NCBI RefSeq assembly: GCF_009806575.1
Contig: NZ_CP047095.1
Coordinates: 1,344,001-1,408,000 of the forward strand
Source of the DNA: Rossellomorea marisflavi
GTDB lineage: Bacteria > Bacillota > Bacilli > Bacillales > Bacillaceae_B
DNA: 64,000 bases
Reading direction: 5' to 3'
Part shown: positions 27,269 to 35,007 of the stretch, in pieces
How positions within the stretch are numbered: position 1 is the stretch's first letter
How the letters are laid out: every line of letters starts with the position of its first letter
Notes under the pieces: model-generated
Told to the model about the DNA's origin: nothing
The model's input: only the letters and a program-made list of their open reading frames with translations
Databases searched by the model: none
Translations under genes and position numbers: made by a program

Positions 27269-28276
27269 CTATTTTTTCAGAAGCAGATAAACGAAATAAG
27301 GAGCTCCGATCAAAGCGGCCATGATTCCGGCAGGAAGACCATCCGGCTCGAGGACATTTCTGCCGACCGTATCGGCTGCGAGGAGCAGCCATCCCCCGAG
27401 TAGCAAGGCTACCGGAAGGTACAGCTGATGGCGCGGTCCCACAAGGGATTTGGCAAGATGGGGAGCCATCAGACCGATGAAGGCGATCCCTCCCGTCACG
27501 GAGACGGCCGATGCGGCCAGGGCCACGGCTGTGAACAGAAGGATGATCCTCTCCCGCTTCAGCGCGACCCCGACGCCGATGGTAGCGGAGTCGCTCAGGG
27601 CCAGGAGATTCAGTGTACGTGCTTTATAGAGAGTGAACGGAATCAAAACCACAAGCCAGGGAAGGATCGCCCATACGAATGGCCAGTCAGCTCCCCATAT
27701 GTTACCGGCAAGCCAGTTGGCGATGAAGTCGACTTTTGCCCGTTCCGCGCTGGAGATCATGATGATCATCAATCCGGAAAATGCCGTGGAGAATCCGACC
27801 CCTACAAGGATCATCTTGACGGGTTGAAGTCCGCTACCCCGTGTGGACGAGAAGAAATAGATGAGACCCGCAGTCAGAATCGCTCCGGCAAAGGCCACGA
27901 GGGGAAGCATAAAGGCGAATGATCCTGCATCGATGGGGAAGAACAGGAAAAAGACCGTGATGGCGACTCCGGCGCCGGAGTTGATCCCGATGATCCCGGG
28001 ATCTGCAAGGTCATTCTTCGTCATCGTCTGCAGGATGGAGCCAGAGAGGGCAAGGGCCATACCGGCAAGCACGGTGATCACGATCCTCGGAAGCCTGATG
28101 GAGAAGAGGATGAATTCATCCTTAAATGAACCATTTCCCATGATGGTGGGGATCAGCCTGTCAATGGAGACCGAGGAATACCCCAGGCTGATTCCGATCA
28201 AAACGGTAGACACAATGAAAACCAGAAGAGCGATCAAGATCGCCCGCTGTTTTTTGAGTAGCTTCGGATGGATCAT
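27269..28276 (-). CDS. yfhA: FecCD-type siderophore ABC permease (second of pair)
   Basis: A 335-residue membrane protein of the BtuCD/FecCD iron-siderophore permease family, with nine to ten transmembrane segments. Motifs: IRLPRIVITVLAGMALALSGSILQTMTKNDLADPGIIGINSGAG (about residues 60-100; seen as the family's R-LPR and G-LAGPGxLG regions) and GGIAFIGLMAPHLAKSLVG (about 265) contacting the ATPase. It overlaps the stop of the upstream permease by four bases. By order and similarity it corresponds to YfhA of the B. subtilis YfiYZ-YfhA hydroxamate (schizokinen/arthrobactin) system. Substrate assignment is by family. Confidence 0.87.
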   Translation of the reverse strand: MIHPKLLKKQRAILIALLVFIVSTVLIGISLGYSSVSIDRLIPTIMGNGSFKDEFILFSIRLPRIVITVLAGMALALSGSILQTMTKNDLADPGIIGINSGAGVAITVFFLFFPIDAGSFAFMLPLVAFAGAILTAGLIYFFSSTRGSGLQPVKMILVGVGFSTAFSGLMIIMISSAERAKVDFIANWLAGNIWGADWPFVWAILPWLVVLIPFTLYKARTLNLLALSDSATIGVGVALKRERIILLFTAVALAASAVSVTGGIAFIGLMAPHLAKSLVGPRHQLYLPVALLLGGWLLLAADTVGRNVLEPDGLPAGIMAALIGAPYFVYLLLKK

Positions 28277-29274
28277 AGTTTACCGCCTTTCCGAACGATG
28301 AATAAGAAGAAAGGAAGGCCCATTAAGGAAACGATGGCCGCAACGGGAGTCTCGTAGGGTGCATTCACGGTCCGGCCGATCGTATCGGCCAGAAGCATGA
28401 ACGTGCTTCCCAGGACGACCGAGACCGGGATGATGGTACGGTAATCGGTCCCTGTCAGTGCCCGGGCGATGTGGGGGACCATCAGTCCGAGAAAGGCCAT
28501 ATTCCCTACTAGGGCGACAGCAGACCCTGCCAGGATGACCGTCAATAAGAAGAGGGCCGATTTGACGAGGACCGTCCGCTGACCCAATCCGACTGCGACC
28601 TCCTCATTCAGGCTCAGGATGGTCAATTGCCTTGAAAACCCCATGGAGAAGATCACGCATAAAAGGATACATGGACCGATGATATAGATTTGATTCCACG
28701 TCGTACCGATCAGTCCACCTGCGGTCCACATGGAGATGTCTTTTGATAGTTTGAAGTAAAGACCGATGCCTTCTGACACAGCAAATAAAAAAGCAGATAC
28801 AGCCGCTCCAGCAAGGACGATGCGAAATGGCGAGAACCCGCCCCTTTTTACTGCTCCGATACCAAAGACGAGCCCAGCGCCGACAGCCGCTCCTATGAAA
28901 CACGCAAGCATGATGCCGAATGGACCGATGGAAGGCAGGAAGGCAAGGGCGGCAGCCAGGGCTGCATTGGCTCCTGCCGTGAGGCCGAGCAGTCCCGGGT
29001 CAGCCAGGGGGTTGCGGGTCATCCCCTGCATGATGGCACCGGAAACGCTGAGAGCGGCTCCGACGAGGATGGCAGCCACTTCACGGGGGAAACGGAGTTC
29101 CTGGAGAATCGAGATCTTGTCCCCGCTCCCGGTATTGGTCAGCGCCCCCCAGACGTCGGAAAGGGTCGTGTCAGCCGCACCAAAGGTGACGGATACAAGG
29201 AATGATCCGCATAATACGATAATGAGAATGGATAGTGTAGGTATGTATGGTAGTTTTCGACTCATAGCCATCAT
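28273..29274 (-). CDS. yfiZ: FecCD-type siderophore ABC permease (first of pair)
   Basis: A 333-residue FecCD permease. The conserved region LRFPREVAAILVGAALSVSG is near residues 62-81, NPLADPGLLGLTAGANAALA near 91-110, and the ATPase-contact motif GNMAFLGLMVPHIARAL near 260. It pairs with the downstream permease to form the membrane channel. The ribosome-binding site is weak for the chosen ATG (29274); ATG 29265 is an alternative. A strong stem-loop separates it from the binding-protein gene upstream, which may hold permease levels below those of the binding protein. Confidence 0.87.
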   Translation of the reverse strand: MMAMSRKLPYIPTLSILIIVLCGSFLVSVTFGAADTTLSDVWGALTNTGSGDKISILQELRFPREVAAILVGAALSVSGAIMQGMTRNPLADPGLLGLTAGANAALAAALAFLPSIGPFGIMLACFIGAAVGAGLVFGIGAVKRGGFSPFRIVLAGAAVSAFLFAVSEGIGLYFKLSKDISMWTAGGLIGTTWNQIYIIGPCILLCVIFSMGFSRQLTILSLNEEVAVGLGQRTVLVKSALFLLTVILAGSAVALVGNMAFLGLMVPHIARALTGTDYRTIIPVSVVLGSTFMLLADTIGRTVNAPYETPVAAIVSLMGLPFFLFIVRKGGKL

Positions 29275-29295
29275 CTTTTCTGTCGTAGTATAAGA

Positions 29296-29326
29296 GAAAG
29301 GAATTCTTATAGTAAGAATTCCTTTC
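29296..29326 (-). other. Intercistronic stem-loop between yfiY and yfiZ
   Basis: Perfect 14-pair inverted repeat (GAAAGGAATTCTTA / TAAGAATTCCTTTC) with a three-base loop. No T-run follows on the minus strand, so it is more likely an mRNA-stabilising or partial-attenuation element than a full terminator. Such elements commonly raise binding-protein expression relative to permeases. Confidence 0.6.
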
Positions 29327-29332
29327 GGGAGA

Positions 29333-30256
29333 TTACTGGTTTCCTAGGAATTTCTCTTTGAAGAACTCGAGCTGATAATCCAGCGTCAGAGGATCATTGA
29401 AGTAGAATTCCATCATGTTTACTTCATATACGCGGTTATTCTTCACAGCAGGTATCGAACGATACGTATCCGTCTTGGTGAAAGAATTCTCTGCATTCGG
29501 ATCCCTGCTGACGATCAGGTAGTCACCAGCGAAGTCAGGGAGTACTTCCGTGGAGAGGGCGAAGTAACCTGGCTCAAGCGCTTCTTCTTTTACTTTGTCA
29601 GGCATGTTCAATCCCATTTCCTGATAGAGGATCTCGGTTCCGCGCCCCCAGTTGTTTCCGTATACATAGAGTTGTTTATTGAAGCTTTCGATGACGGAAA
29701 CAGTGGCATCATCACCGATTTCCGCTTTGATATCTTCACCGGCATCAGCTGCCCGTTTTTTGAAATCATCCACCCAGGCTTTCGCTTCATCCTCTTTGTT
29801 CAGGAGCTTTCCGATCTCAAGATGCTGCGTGAGGTAATCGACTTTTCCATACGTATATGTAACGGTAGGGGCGATTTTTTTGAGCTTATCGACGTTCTTG
29901 ATATTGGATAGTCCGATGATGAGATCCGGGTCCAGCTCGATGATTTTCTCAAGGTCTTCATCGCTGACTTCCTTGACATCTTTAAGGGAATCATCCCAGC
30001 GGGGGTTCATTTTGGACCATGAATCCACCCCGACAAGAGGGACGTCGAGGGCCATGACATTACCGGCGAAGGACGACAGGACGACGACGCGTTTAGGGTC
30101 GGCCGGAACTTCTACGGGCCCGTTTTCAGATTGATAGGTAATGGTTCCCTTGTCTTCTTTCTTTTTCTCTTCCTTTTGATCCGTTGATGTTTGATTGCCG
30201 CATGCACTAACTAGTAGCACGAATAGCAGAATGATAGGTGCCAGCCATTTCTTCAT
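29333..30256 (-). CDS. yfiY: Iron-hydroxamate ABC substrate-binding lipoprotein
   Basis: A 307-residue cluster A-II/III (FhuD/FepB-like) binding lipoprotein: MKKWLAPIILLFVLL then lipobox VSACG, with a polar Lys/Glu linker, then the two-lobed binding domain (KRVVVLSSFAGNVMALDV at about 60, DLIIGLSNIKNVDKLKKIAPT near 110, rigid helix near 145-170). It captures a ferric hydroxamate outside the membrane and delivers it to the two permeases. ATG 30256 has AAAGGAG nine bases upstream and lies inside the end of the ATPase gene. Confidence 0.9.
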   Translation of the reverse strand: MKKWLAPIILLFVLLVSACGNQTSTDQKEEKKKEDKGTITYQSENGPVEVPADPKRVVVLSSFAGNVMALDVPLVGVDSWSKMNPRWDDSLKDVKEVSDEDLEKIIELDPDLIIGLSNIKNVDKLKKIAPTVTYTYGKVDYLTQHLEIGKLLNKEDEAKAWVDDFKKRAADAGEDIKAEIGDDATVSVIESFNKQLYVYGNNWGRGTEILYQEMGLNMPDKVKEEALEPGYFALSTEVLPDFAGDYLIVSRDPNAENSFTKTDTYRSIPAVKNNRVYEVNMMEFYFNDPLTLDYQLEFFKEKFLGNQ

Positions 30257-31052
30257 GTTGTTCTTCTCCTTTAATTAAGTTGTATGTGATGCACATTGGT
30301 TTGAGGGTCCGGGGATCGCGGCCGATTTCGGCGTCGATGTTGAACACCTTCCTCAAGGTCTCGCGGGTAATGACCTGCTCCCCTGTACCGGAACTCACCA
30401 GATCACCGTCCTTCAGGGCGATGATGTGATCGGCGAACCGGGCTGCCTGATTCAGATCGTGGAGGACCATGACGATCGTGCGTCCTTGCTCCCGATTGAG
30501 CCTTTCCAGGAGCTCAAGGACCTCGAGCTGGTGGGCCATATCGAGATACGTTGTCGGTTCATCCAGGAAGATGATGTCCGTTTCCTGGGCGAGGGCCATG
30601 GCGATCCACACGCGCTGACGTTGCCCACCTGATAAAGCATCTACTTCCCTGTGTTTAAAAGGAAGCGTGCCGGTCTCCTCCATTGCCCAGTGGATCATAT
30701 CCTGATCCTTCTTCGTTAAGCGGCCCAAGCCTTTCTGATGCGGGAATCGTCCGTAGGATACAAGTTCACCGACGGTCAATCCGCTTGCGCTTTCAGGGGT
30801 CTGGGGGAGTATGGCCATTTTCTTGGCCAATTCCTTCGTACTCTGTTTATGGATGTTTTGTCCATCAAGAAGGATATTCCCCGTCTGATGGGGGATGATC
30901 CGGGTAATCGCTTTCAGCAAGGTCGACTTTCCACAGCCGTTCGGACCGATGATGGTGGTGATCTGTTTATCCGGGATGCTTACGCTCAGATTCTTCACGA
31001 TGAGTCGATCGTCATACCCAACGGAAAGCTCGGTAGAAAAGAGACGATTCAT
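30207..31052 (-). CDS. yusV: Siderophore ABC transporter ATPase
   Basis: A 281-residue FecE/FhuC-type ATPase: Walker A GPNGCGKST (about residues 37-45), Q-loop ILPQTPES (about 82), signature LSGGQRQRVWIAMALAQ (about 139-155), Walker B IIFLDEPTTYLD (about 160) and switch His in LHDLN (about 197). It powers the permease pair. In B. subtilis YusV serves several siderophore permeases from a distance; here the ATPase heads the operon. Its last 17 codons overlap the start of yfiY by 50 bases, a longer overlap than usual. A Fur box lies directly upstream. Confidence 0.92.
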   Translation of the reverse strand: MNRLFSTELSVGYDDRLIVKNLSVSIPDKQITTIIGPNGCGKSTLLKAITRIIPHQTGNILLDGQNIHKQSTKELAKKMAILPQTPESASGLTVGELVSYGRFPHQKGLGRLTKKDQDMIHWAMEETGTLPFKHREVDALSGGQRQRVWIAMALAQETDIIFLDEPTTYLDMAHQLEVLELLERLNREQGRTIVMVLHDLNQAARFADHIIALKDGDLVSSGTGEQVITRETLRKVFNIDAEIGRDPRTLKPMCITYNLIKGEEQHEEMAGTYHSAIRATS

Positions 31053-31070
31053 CCTATCCCTCCTAATTGG

Positions 31071-31092
31071 TGATAATGATTCTCAGTGTCAA
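31071..31092 (-). promoter_or_regulatory. Fur box and -35 of the siderophore operon
   Basis: TGATAATGATTCTCA (31071-31085) matches the 15-base Fur core TGATAATNATTATCA with one mismatch. On the minus strand a consensus TTGACA (31087-31092) lies just upstream, so bound Fur would block the promoter when iron is sufficient. Confidence 0.8.
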
Positions 31093-31141
31093 CTAATACT
31101 CATCGTATATTCCTTTTTGCCCATTGTCAATAGAAAATTGG

Positions 31142-31190
31142 TTGTCAAAGCGGTTGAAAAGAGGTAGGATGTAATTGAGAATGATAATCA
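31142..31190 (+). promoter_or_regulatory. Promoter and Fur box of the flavoprotein gene
   Basis: TTGTCA (31142-31147), 17-base spacer, TAGGAT (31165-31170), then the Fur box TGAGAATGATAATCA (31176-31190) over the initial transcribed bases. It is the divergent partner of the siderophore operon, so both units should be induced together under iron limitation. Confidence 0.75.
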
Positions 31191-31211
31191 TTTAGATAGC
31201 GGGGGATTAGG

Positions 31212-32264
31212 ATGAGTGAGAAGGAGATCTATGATGTCACGATAATCGGCGGAGGACCAGCCGGTCTATATTCCGCTTTCTATAGTGGATTGAGGGAAAT
31301 GAAAACGAAGTTGATTGAGTCCCAGCCGCGATTGGGAGGAAAGATCCATGTGTATCCTGAGAAAATGATATGGGATGTCGGGGGCCTTACTCCTTTGTCC
31401 GGAGCCGACCTGATCAAGCAACTCGTGAAGCAGGGTCTTACATTTGATCCGACCGTCGTACTCAATGAAAAGGTTTCTTCCATCAGGAAGGATCCGGAGG
31501 GGATCTTTATCCTCGAAGGAGACTCGGGTGATGTCCATTTGTCCAAGACGGTGATCGTGGCGGTGGGGAGCGGAATCATCAATCCTCAAAAATTGAAGAT
31601 TGAAGGCGCAGAGCGGTTCGAGGTGTCCAACCTTCATTACACAGTGAAATCCCTCAAACAATTCAAGGGCAGGACCGTCTTGATCTCGGGAGGCGGGAAT
31701 TCGGCTGTTGATTGGGCGAATGAGTTAGAGCCTGTGGCAGGGAAGGTCATGGTCACTTACAGGAAGGCCTCCTTCACAGGACATGAAGCCCAATGCTCCC
31801 AGCTCATGAACAGCTCGGCCGATTGCCTATTCAACACAACCATCACGCGCTTGATCGGTTCTGAAGATGGGGAGAAGATCGAGAAGGTGGAGCTGATGAA
31901 TGTAGAGACGGAAAATACAACCATCGTGTCGGTCGATGACGTCATCGTCAATCACGGGTTCGAAATCGACTCATCCCTCTTGAAAGATAGTTCCCTTGGA
32001 ATCGAAATGCTGGATGACTTTTATTTGAAAGGAAATGTCGTGAGCGAAACATCCGTGAAAGGATTATACGCGGCAGGCGATATCTTGAAGCATGAAGGGA
32101 AGGTCCATTTGATTGCAGGAGCGTTTCAGGACGCAGCGAATGCCGTCAACCGTGCAAAGAGCTTCATTTCCCCCGATGCAGACAAGTCCGGAATGGTGTC
32201 ATCCCACAATGAAGTATTCAAAAAGCGGAATCGTGAGTTGATTAAAAAGATGGTAGGGAAATGA
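31212..32264 (+). CDS. Ferredoxin/flavodoxin-NADP reductase-like flavoprotein (YcgT type)
   Basis: A 350-residue thioredoxin-reductase-fold flavoenzyme. FAD motif IIGGGPAGLYSAFYSG (about residues 11-26), NADPH motif VLISGGGNSAVDWAN (about 157) and a C-terminal FAD motif GLYAAGDILKHEGKVHLIAGAF (about 285). It lacks the CxxC redox centre of thioredoxin reductases, as in YumC/YcgT ferredoxin-NADP reductases. The Fur box and divergence from siderophore uptake suggest a role in reducing ferric siderophore or supplying reduced ferredoxin under iron starvation; that role is inference. ATG with GGGGG upstream. Confidence 0.87.
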   Translation: MSEKEIYDVTIIGGGPAGLYSAFYSGLREMKTKLIESQPRLGGKIHVYPEKMIWDVGGLTPLSGADLIKQLVKQGLTFDPTVVLNEKVSSIRKDPEGIFILEGDSGDVHLSKTVIVAVGSGIINPQKLKIEGAERFEVSNLHYTVKSLKQFKGRTVLISGGGNSAVDWANELEPVAGKVMVTYRKASFTGHEAQCSQLMNSSADCLFNTTITRLIGSEDGEKIEKVELMNVETENTTIVSVDDVIVNHGFEIDSSLLKDSSLGIEMLDDFYLKGNVVSETSVKGLYAAGDILKHEGKVHLIAGAFQDAANAVNRAKSFISPDADKSGMVSSHNEVFKKRNRELIKKMVGK

Positions 32265-32275
32265 CCGGAAGTCAT

Positions 32276-32308
32276 AAAAAAATCCAGACAGGTGTCTGGA
32301 TTTTTTTT
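32276..32308. terminator. Bidirectional terminator
   Basis: AAATCCAGACA / TGTCTGGATTT with a GG loop, flanked by A-run and T-run. Shared by the flavoprotein (+) and terC (-). Confidence 0.88.
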
Positions 32309-32310
32309 AG

Positions 32311-33006
32311 TTACCCATATTGATTCTCACGTTTAGAAGATCTGCGCTTATTTACGAGGAAGCCGATCAAAAGGATGGCAATGGTGAGGGCGATGGTGAT
32401 CGTCATGGTCGTAGCACCTTCATGAAGATTCAGGAACTTCAGGAACTTTTCATCCCCGACGATCATTTCCCCAGCCGTATAGGCTAGGATCCCAGAACCG
32501 AGATAGGCGATCCAACGATACTTTTCAAGGACCTTGACGATGAGTTTCGAGCCAAAGATCATGATCGGGATGCTGATGAAAACCCCGAGGGCGATCATGC
32601 CGATATGACCATGTGCGGCTCCTGCCACTGCCACGACATTATCGAGGCTCATGACTGCATCGGCAAGGATGATGGTCCCGATGGCCTGTCCCAGTTTGGA
32701 ATGCGATTTGATATCGGCATCGCCTTCATCCTCGACGAGGACATTATAGGCGATCCACAGTAAAAGGATTCCTCCGAGTAGATGGACATAAGGGATCTTT
32801 AAAAGATAAACAATGATAGCTGCAAATAATATCCTTAGTATGACTGCGCCGCCTGTGCCCCAGAAGATCGCTTTATTCTGCAGATCTTTTGGAAGTCTTC
32901 TCGTTGCCATCGCGATGACTACGGCATTATCGCCAGATAAGATGATGTCAATGGCGATGATCTTCAACAGCGCAATGATGGCTTCGGATGAAAATGATAA
33001 ATCCAT
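32311..33006 (-). CDS. TerC-family integral membrane protein
   Basis: A 231-residue protein with seven or so membrane segments and the two TerC signature clusters: IDIILSGDNAVVIAMA (about residues 18-33) and ILADAVMSLDNVVAVAGAA (about 112-130), each with acidic residues within membrane helices. Bacillus homologues (YjbE, YkoY, YceF) export manganese, partly to metallate secreted enzymes. No yybP-ykoY manganese riboswitch is visible; the leader is only about 50 nt, with a TATAAT-like box at 33053-33058 on the minus strand. ATG 33006 with AGGAGG. Confidence 0.9.
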   Translation of the reverse strand: MDLSFSSEAIIALLKIIAIDIILSGDNAVVIAMATRRLPKDLQNKAIFWGTGGAVILRILFAAIIVYLLKIPYVHLLGGILLLWIAYNVLVEDEGDADIKSHSKLGQAIGTIILADAVMSLDNVVAVAGAAHGHIGMIALGVFISIPIMIFGSKLIVKVLEKYRWIAYLGSGILAYTAGEMIVGDEKFLKFLNLHEGATTMTITIALTIAILLIGFLVNKRRSSKRENQYG

Positions 33007-33095
33007 AATGGTTCCTCCTGTATTCTTCTCTCAAGCAGTATGTTGCCCACTTATTATAGCACTAAAACCATCCCCATCCCATTTTCCCGAATTGA

Positions 33096-33121
33096 AAAAA
33101 GGCCGGCAAATGACCGGCCGA
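33096..33121 (-). terminator. Terminator of the PY-rich gene
   Basis: GGCCGG / CCGGCC stem with a seven-base loop followed by TTTTTT on the minus strand. Confidence 0.82.
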
Positions 33122-33125
33122 CAGC

Positions 33126-33431
33126 CTACTGCACTGGATAGGGGTATGGATACGGGTAAGGATAGGGATATGGGTAAGCGGGCACGGGGACTGGGTAGGG
33201 TCCTGGTGATGCAGCTGTCCCGACGGCAAGACCGGTGACCGTTCCGGCGGCAAAACCTGCACCGGGATATCCCCAACCATGATTCCAACCCGGTCCCCAA
33301 TTTCCACCGTGGTTCCAACCTCCTGTATTCCATCCGCCGCCGTGATGCCAGCTGGCCGAGCCATTGCCCCAGTTGACGTGACCGCCTCCGCCGTGGACGG
33401 GTCTTTGATTCCTGATTGCATAGATGTTCAT
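33126..33431 (-). CDS. Gly/His/Trp-rich small protein with PY repeats, possible spore coat protein
   Basis: A 101-residue low-complexity protein. Residues 12-58 are rich in Gly, His, Trp and Asn (HGGGGHVNWGNGSASWHHGG). Then comes a small hydrophobic stretch (GAGFAAGTVTGLAVGTAA) and a C-terminal run of alternating Pro-Tyr (about eight PY units). The DNA of the tail is a hexamer tandem repeat. I do not recognise a named family; composition resembles spore coat or surface-exposed glycine-histidine proteins. ATG 33431 follows AAGGGTGG. The upstream minus-strand CATATACT with an AC-containing box 16 bases before it resembles a late mother-cell (sigma-K) promoter. Confidence 0.65.
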   Translation of the reverse strand: MNIYAIRNQRPVHGGGGHVNWGNGSASWHHGGGWNTGGWNHGGNWGPGWNHGWGYPGAGFAAGTVTGLAVGTAASPGPYPVPVPAYPYPYPYPYPYPYPVQ

Positions 33432-33457
33432 ATCATCCACCCTTTCTCATTCTGTAC

Positions 33458-33485
33458 AGTATATGCCCAACGAATCTTCAAGGTT
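33458..33485 (-). promoter_or_regulatory. Possible sigma-K/E promoter of the PY-rich gene
   Basis: Minus strand: AACC (33482-33485), 16 bases, CATATACT (33458-33465). The spacing and the CATA core suit mother-cell sporulation promoters, but the 3' end of the -10 is imperfect. Confidence 0.3.
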
Positions 33486-33568
33486 ATTTGTTCATATCCT
33501 GCTTCCATCCCCTATATATATTAATGTAATGGGCATGAGTCCGGAATGAACAAAGGAGGAATAAAATC

Positions 33569-34090
33569 ATGAACGAACAGATGCAAAAACTTATCAATAA
33601 CCTGATTCAGATTGAACATGTCTCTACCACCCTGTACCTTGCTATGTCTGCTTACCTTGCCAATCAAAATTACACAGGGATGGCCAATTGGCTCCGTGTC
33701 CAATCGGAAGAAGAAAGGACGCACTTATTGAAGCTGATCGATTACCTGACCGATCGTGGAGGTGTGGTGGAACTGGCGGCTCTTCCTGCACAGCCGAAGA
33801 CATTCGGGACACCGCTCGAAACCTTCCAGAAGGTATTGGAGCACGAACGTTTCGTCACGGATGCATACCGGAAAGCCTATGAGTACGCCGCCCAGAATGA
33901 TCAACAGTCTGCCATCATCATTCAGGAATTCCTCCGTGAGCAGGTCGATGAAGAAGCTCAGTCCAAAACGATTGTAGACCGGTTGACGCTTGCCGGTAAC
34001 AACTCAGCCGCCCTGCTGGTCCTCGATCAGGAGCTCGGTCAAAGGACACCGGCCGGAGCCGCAGGAGGAGCGGGTGCAGCCGGGGGATAA
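33569..34090 (+). CDS. Ferritin-like iron-storage protein
   Basis: A 173-residue non-heme ferritin. Iron-binding residues lie in the four-helix bundle: E in QIEHVSTTLY (about 15), SEEERTHLLKLIDY (E-E-x-x-H, about 47-52) and FLREQVDEEAQS (about 124). The helices are followed by an unusual flexible tail (TPAGAAGGAGAAGG) made of Ala and Gly that normal ferritins lack. It oxidises and stores ferrous iron in the cytoplasm. ATG with AAAGGAGG. Position near the Fur-controlled uptake genes (within 3 kb) may reflect shared physiology, but no Fur box was seen directly upstream. Confidence 0.88.
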   Translation: MNEQMQKLINNLIQIEHVSTTLYLAMSAYLANQNYTGMANWLRVQSEEERTHLLKLIDYLTDRGGVVELAALPAQPKTFGTPLETFQKVLEHERFVTDAYRKAYEYAAQNDQQSAIIIQEFLREQVDEEAQSKTIVDRLTLAGNNSAALLVLDQELGQRTPAGAAGGAGAAGG

Positions 34091-34142
34091 AAAGAAGGAA
34101 AAGGCCCATACTGATAAAAAGACGATCGGTAAGGGTGATGAG

Positions 34143-34670
34143 ATGATTTTTATTTACCATGATTTCGGAGGGACCCACACGACCTCCATGGCTGCAGCGA
34201 TCCACCTGAGATTGCTGCCTGATAGAGAGTGGACCGATGAAGAAATCCTTTCCATCCCTGACTTCAATCAGCTGAAGAAAAAAGATGCCGGTCATCTTTT
34301 TTTCAAGGGAACGGATCATGACGGTCATGATGTATATACGATAGGGAAAAGGTCTTCTAAGTATGTGCTCCCCGCCATGAAAGATGTAAGCAAGATGCTT
34401 CTTTCCCGCTATGATCGTGACGGAAAGATCATCTTTTCCAACACTTCCCCCGTTGTGCCCCCGGTCATGACCGCAGGTGGTTTTTTTGCCAGGGGACTCG
34501 GGCTGGATGCCATCGGTGTCCCATTGCTGTTAAGGGGAGCGAAGCAATGCAGGGTGTATCTGGAAAAGCTTGTGGAAGAAACAAAACGCAACGCATATGA
34601 AACACATCAGGGACAAATACTTGACCTTGAAAATAAATATTATCAGTACAAAAAAGGGAAAAAGTTGTAA
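34143..34670 (+). CDS. DUF3189 family protein
   Basis: A 175-residue protein starting MIFIYHDFGGTHTTSMAAAIHL, a start characteristic of DUF3189 (a P-loop-like HDFGGTHTT motif without a true Walker A lysine). A second conserved stretch is ISNTSPVVPP-like at about 100-110. Function unknown. I place the start at ATG 34143 because the family begins here and AAGGGTGA lies upstream; the frame stays open upstream into the ferritin gene, but that part is a shadow. It follows ferritin by 52 bases and may be co-transcribed. Confidence 0.75.
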   Translation: MIFIYHDFGGTHTTSMAAAIHLRLLPDREWTDEEILSIPDFNQLKKKDAGHLFFKGTDHDGHDVYTIGKRSSKYVLPAMKDVSKMLLSRYDRDGKIIFSNTSPVVPPVMTAGGFFARGLGLDAIGVPLLLRGAKQCRVYLEKLVEETKRNAYETHQGQILDLENKYYQYKKGKKL

Positions 34671-34738
34671 GAAGGAGAAATAGGTATAAAGAATCAGTCA
34701 TCCGGGGATGCGAGCGATTAAAACGGAGGTGTGATCAT

Positions 34739-34873
34739 ATGGAAGGAAAACCATTGCATTATGATGGGAGTCATCCTGTAGTCAAGGAAGGCGAAGGGGT
34801 ACAGGAGCCCTTCGTTTTGACCGAAGAGATGCGGAAGAGCATCTCAGGGAATCCCTACGGAATGGAAGAATGA
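34739..34873 (+). CDS. Small conserved-looking protein, 44 residues, unknown
   Basis: ATG preceded by CGGAGGTG with an eight-base spacer opens a 44-codon frame ending in NPYGMEE. The product is hydrophilic and acidic, with no membrane segment or cysteine. It has its own strong terminator directly after the stop, which argues that it is a real gene. Family not recognised. Confidence 0.55.
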   Translation: MEGKPLHYDGSHPVVKEGEGVQEPFVLTEEMRKSISGNPYGMEE

Positions 34874-34875
34874 AA

Positions 34876-34918
34876 AAGAGCGACCCCACGTTCATACAAC
34901 TGGGGTCGCTCTTTTTTT
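34876..34918 (+). terminator. Terminator after the 44-residue ORF
   Basis: GAGCGACCCCA / TGGGGTCGCTC with a 12-base loop and a T7 run. Confidence 0.88.
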
Positions 34919-35007
34919 GAAAAACGGGATAATCATTTGCCGAAAGAGAAAACTATGGAGGTTCTTTCTTCAATTGAGAAGAGAGCATAAAAGGAGGAGT
35001 TTCCGAC

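Noticed and set aside
30207..30256. Frameshift at the end of the siderophore ATPase gene
   Set aside because: The 50-base overlap with the binding-protein gene is long, but ATPase length is near normal and there is no G-tract there; a natural overlap is adequate.
33007..33095. yybP-ykoY manganese riboswitch before terC
   Set aside because: The interval is too short and the conserved aptamer loops are not seen.
33990..34142. Longer start for the DUF3189 gene inside ferritin
   Set aside because: The upstream frame is a shadow of the ferritin gene; the family's conserved N-terminus begins at 34143.
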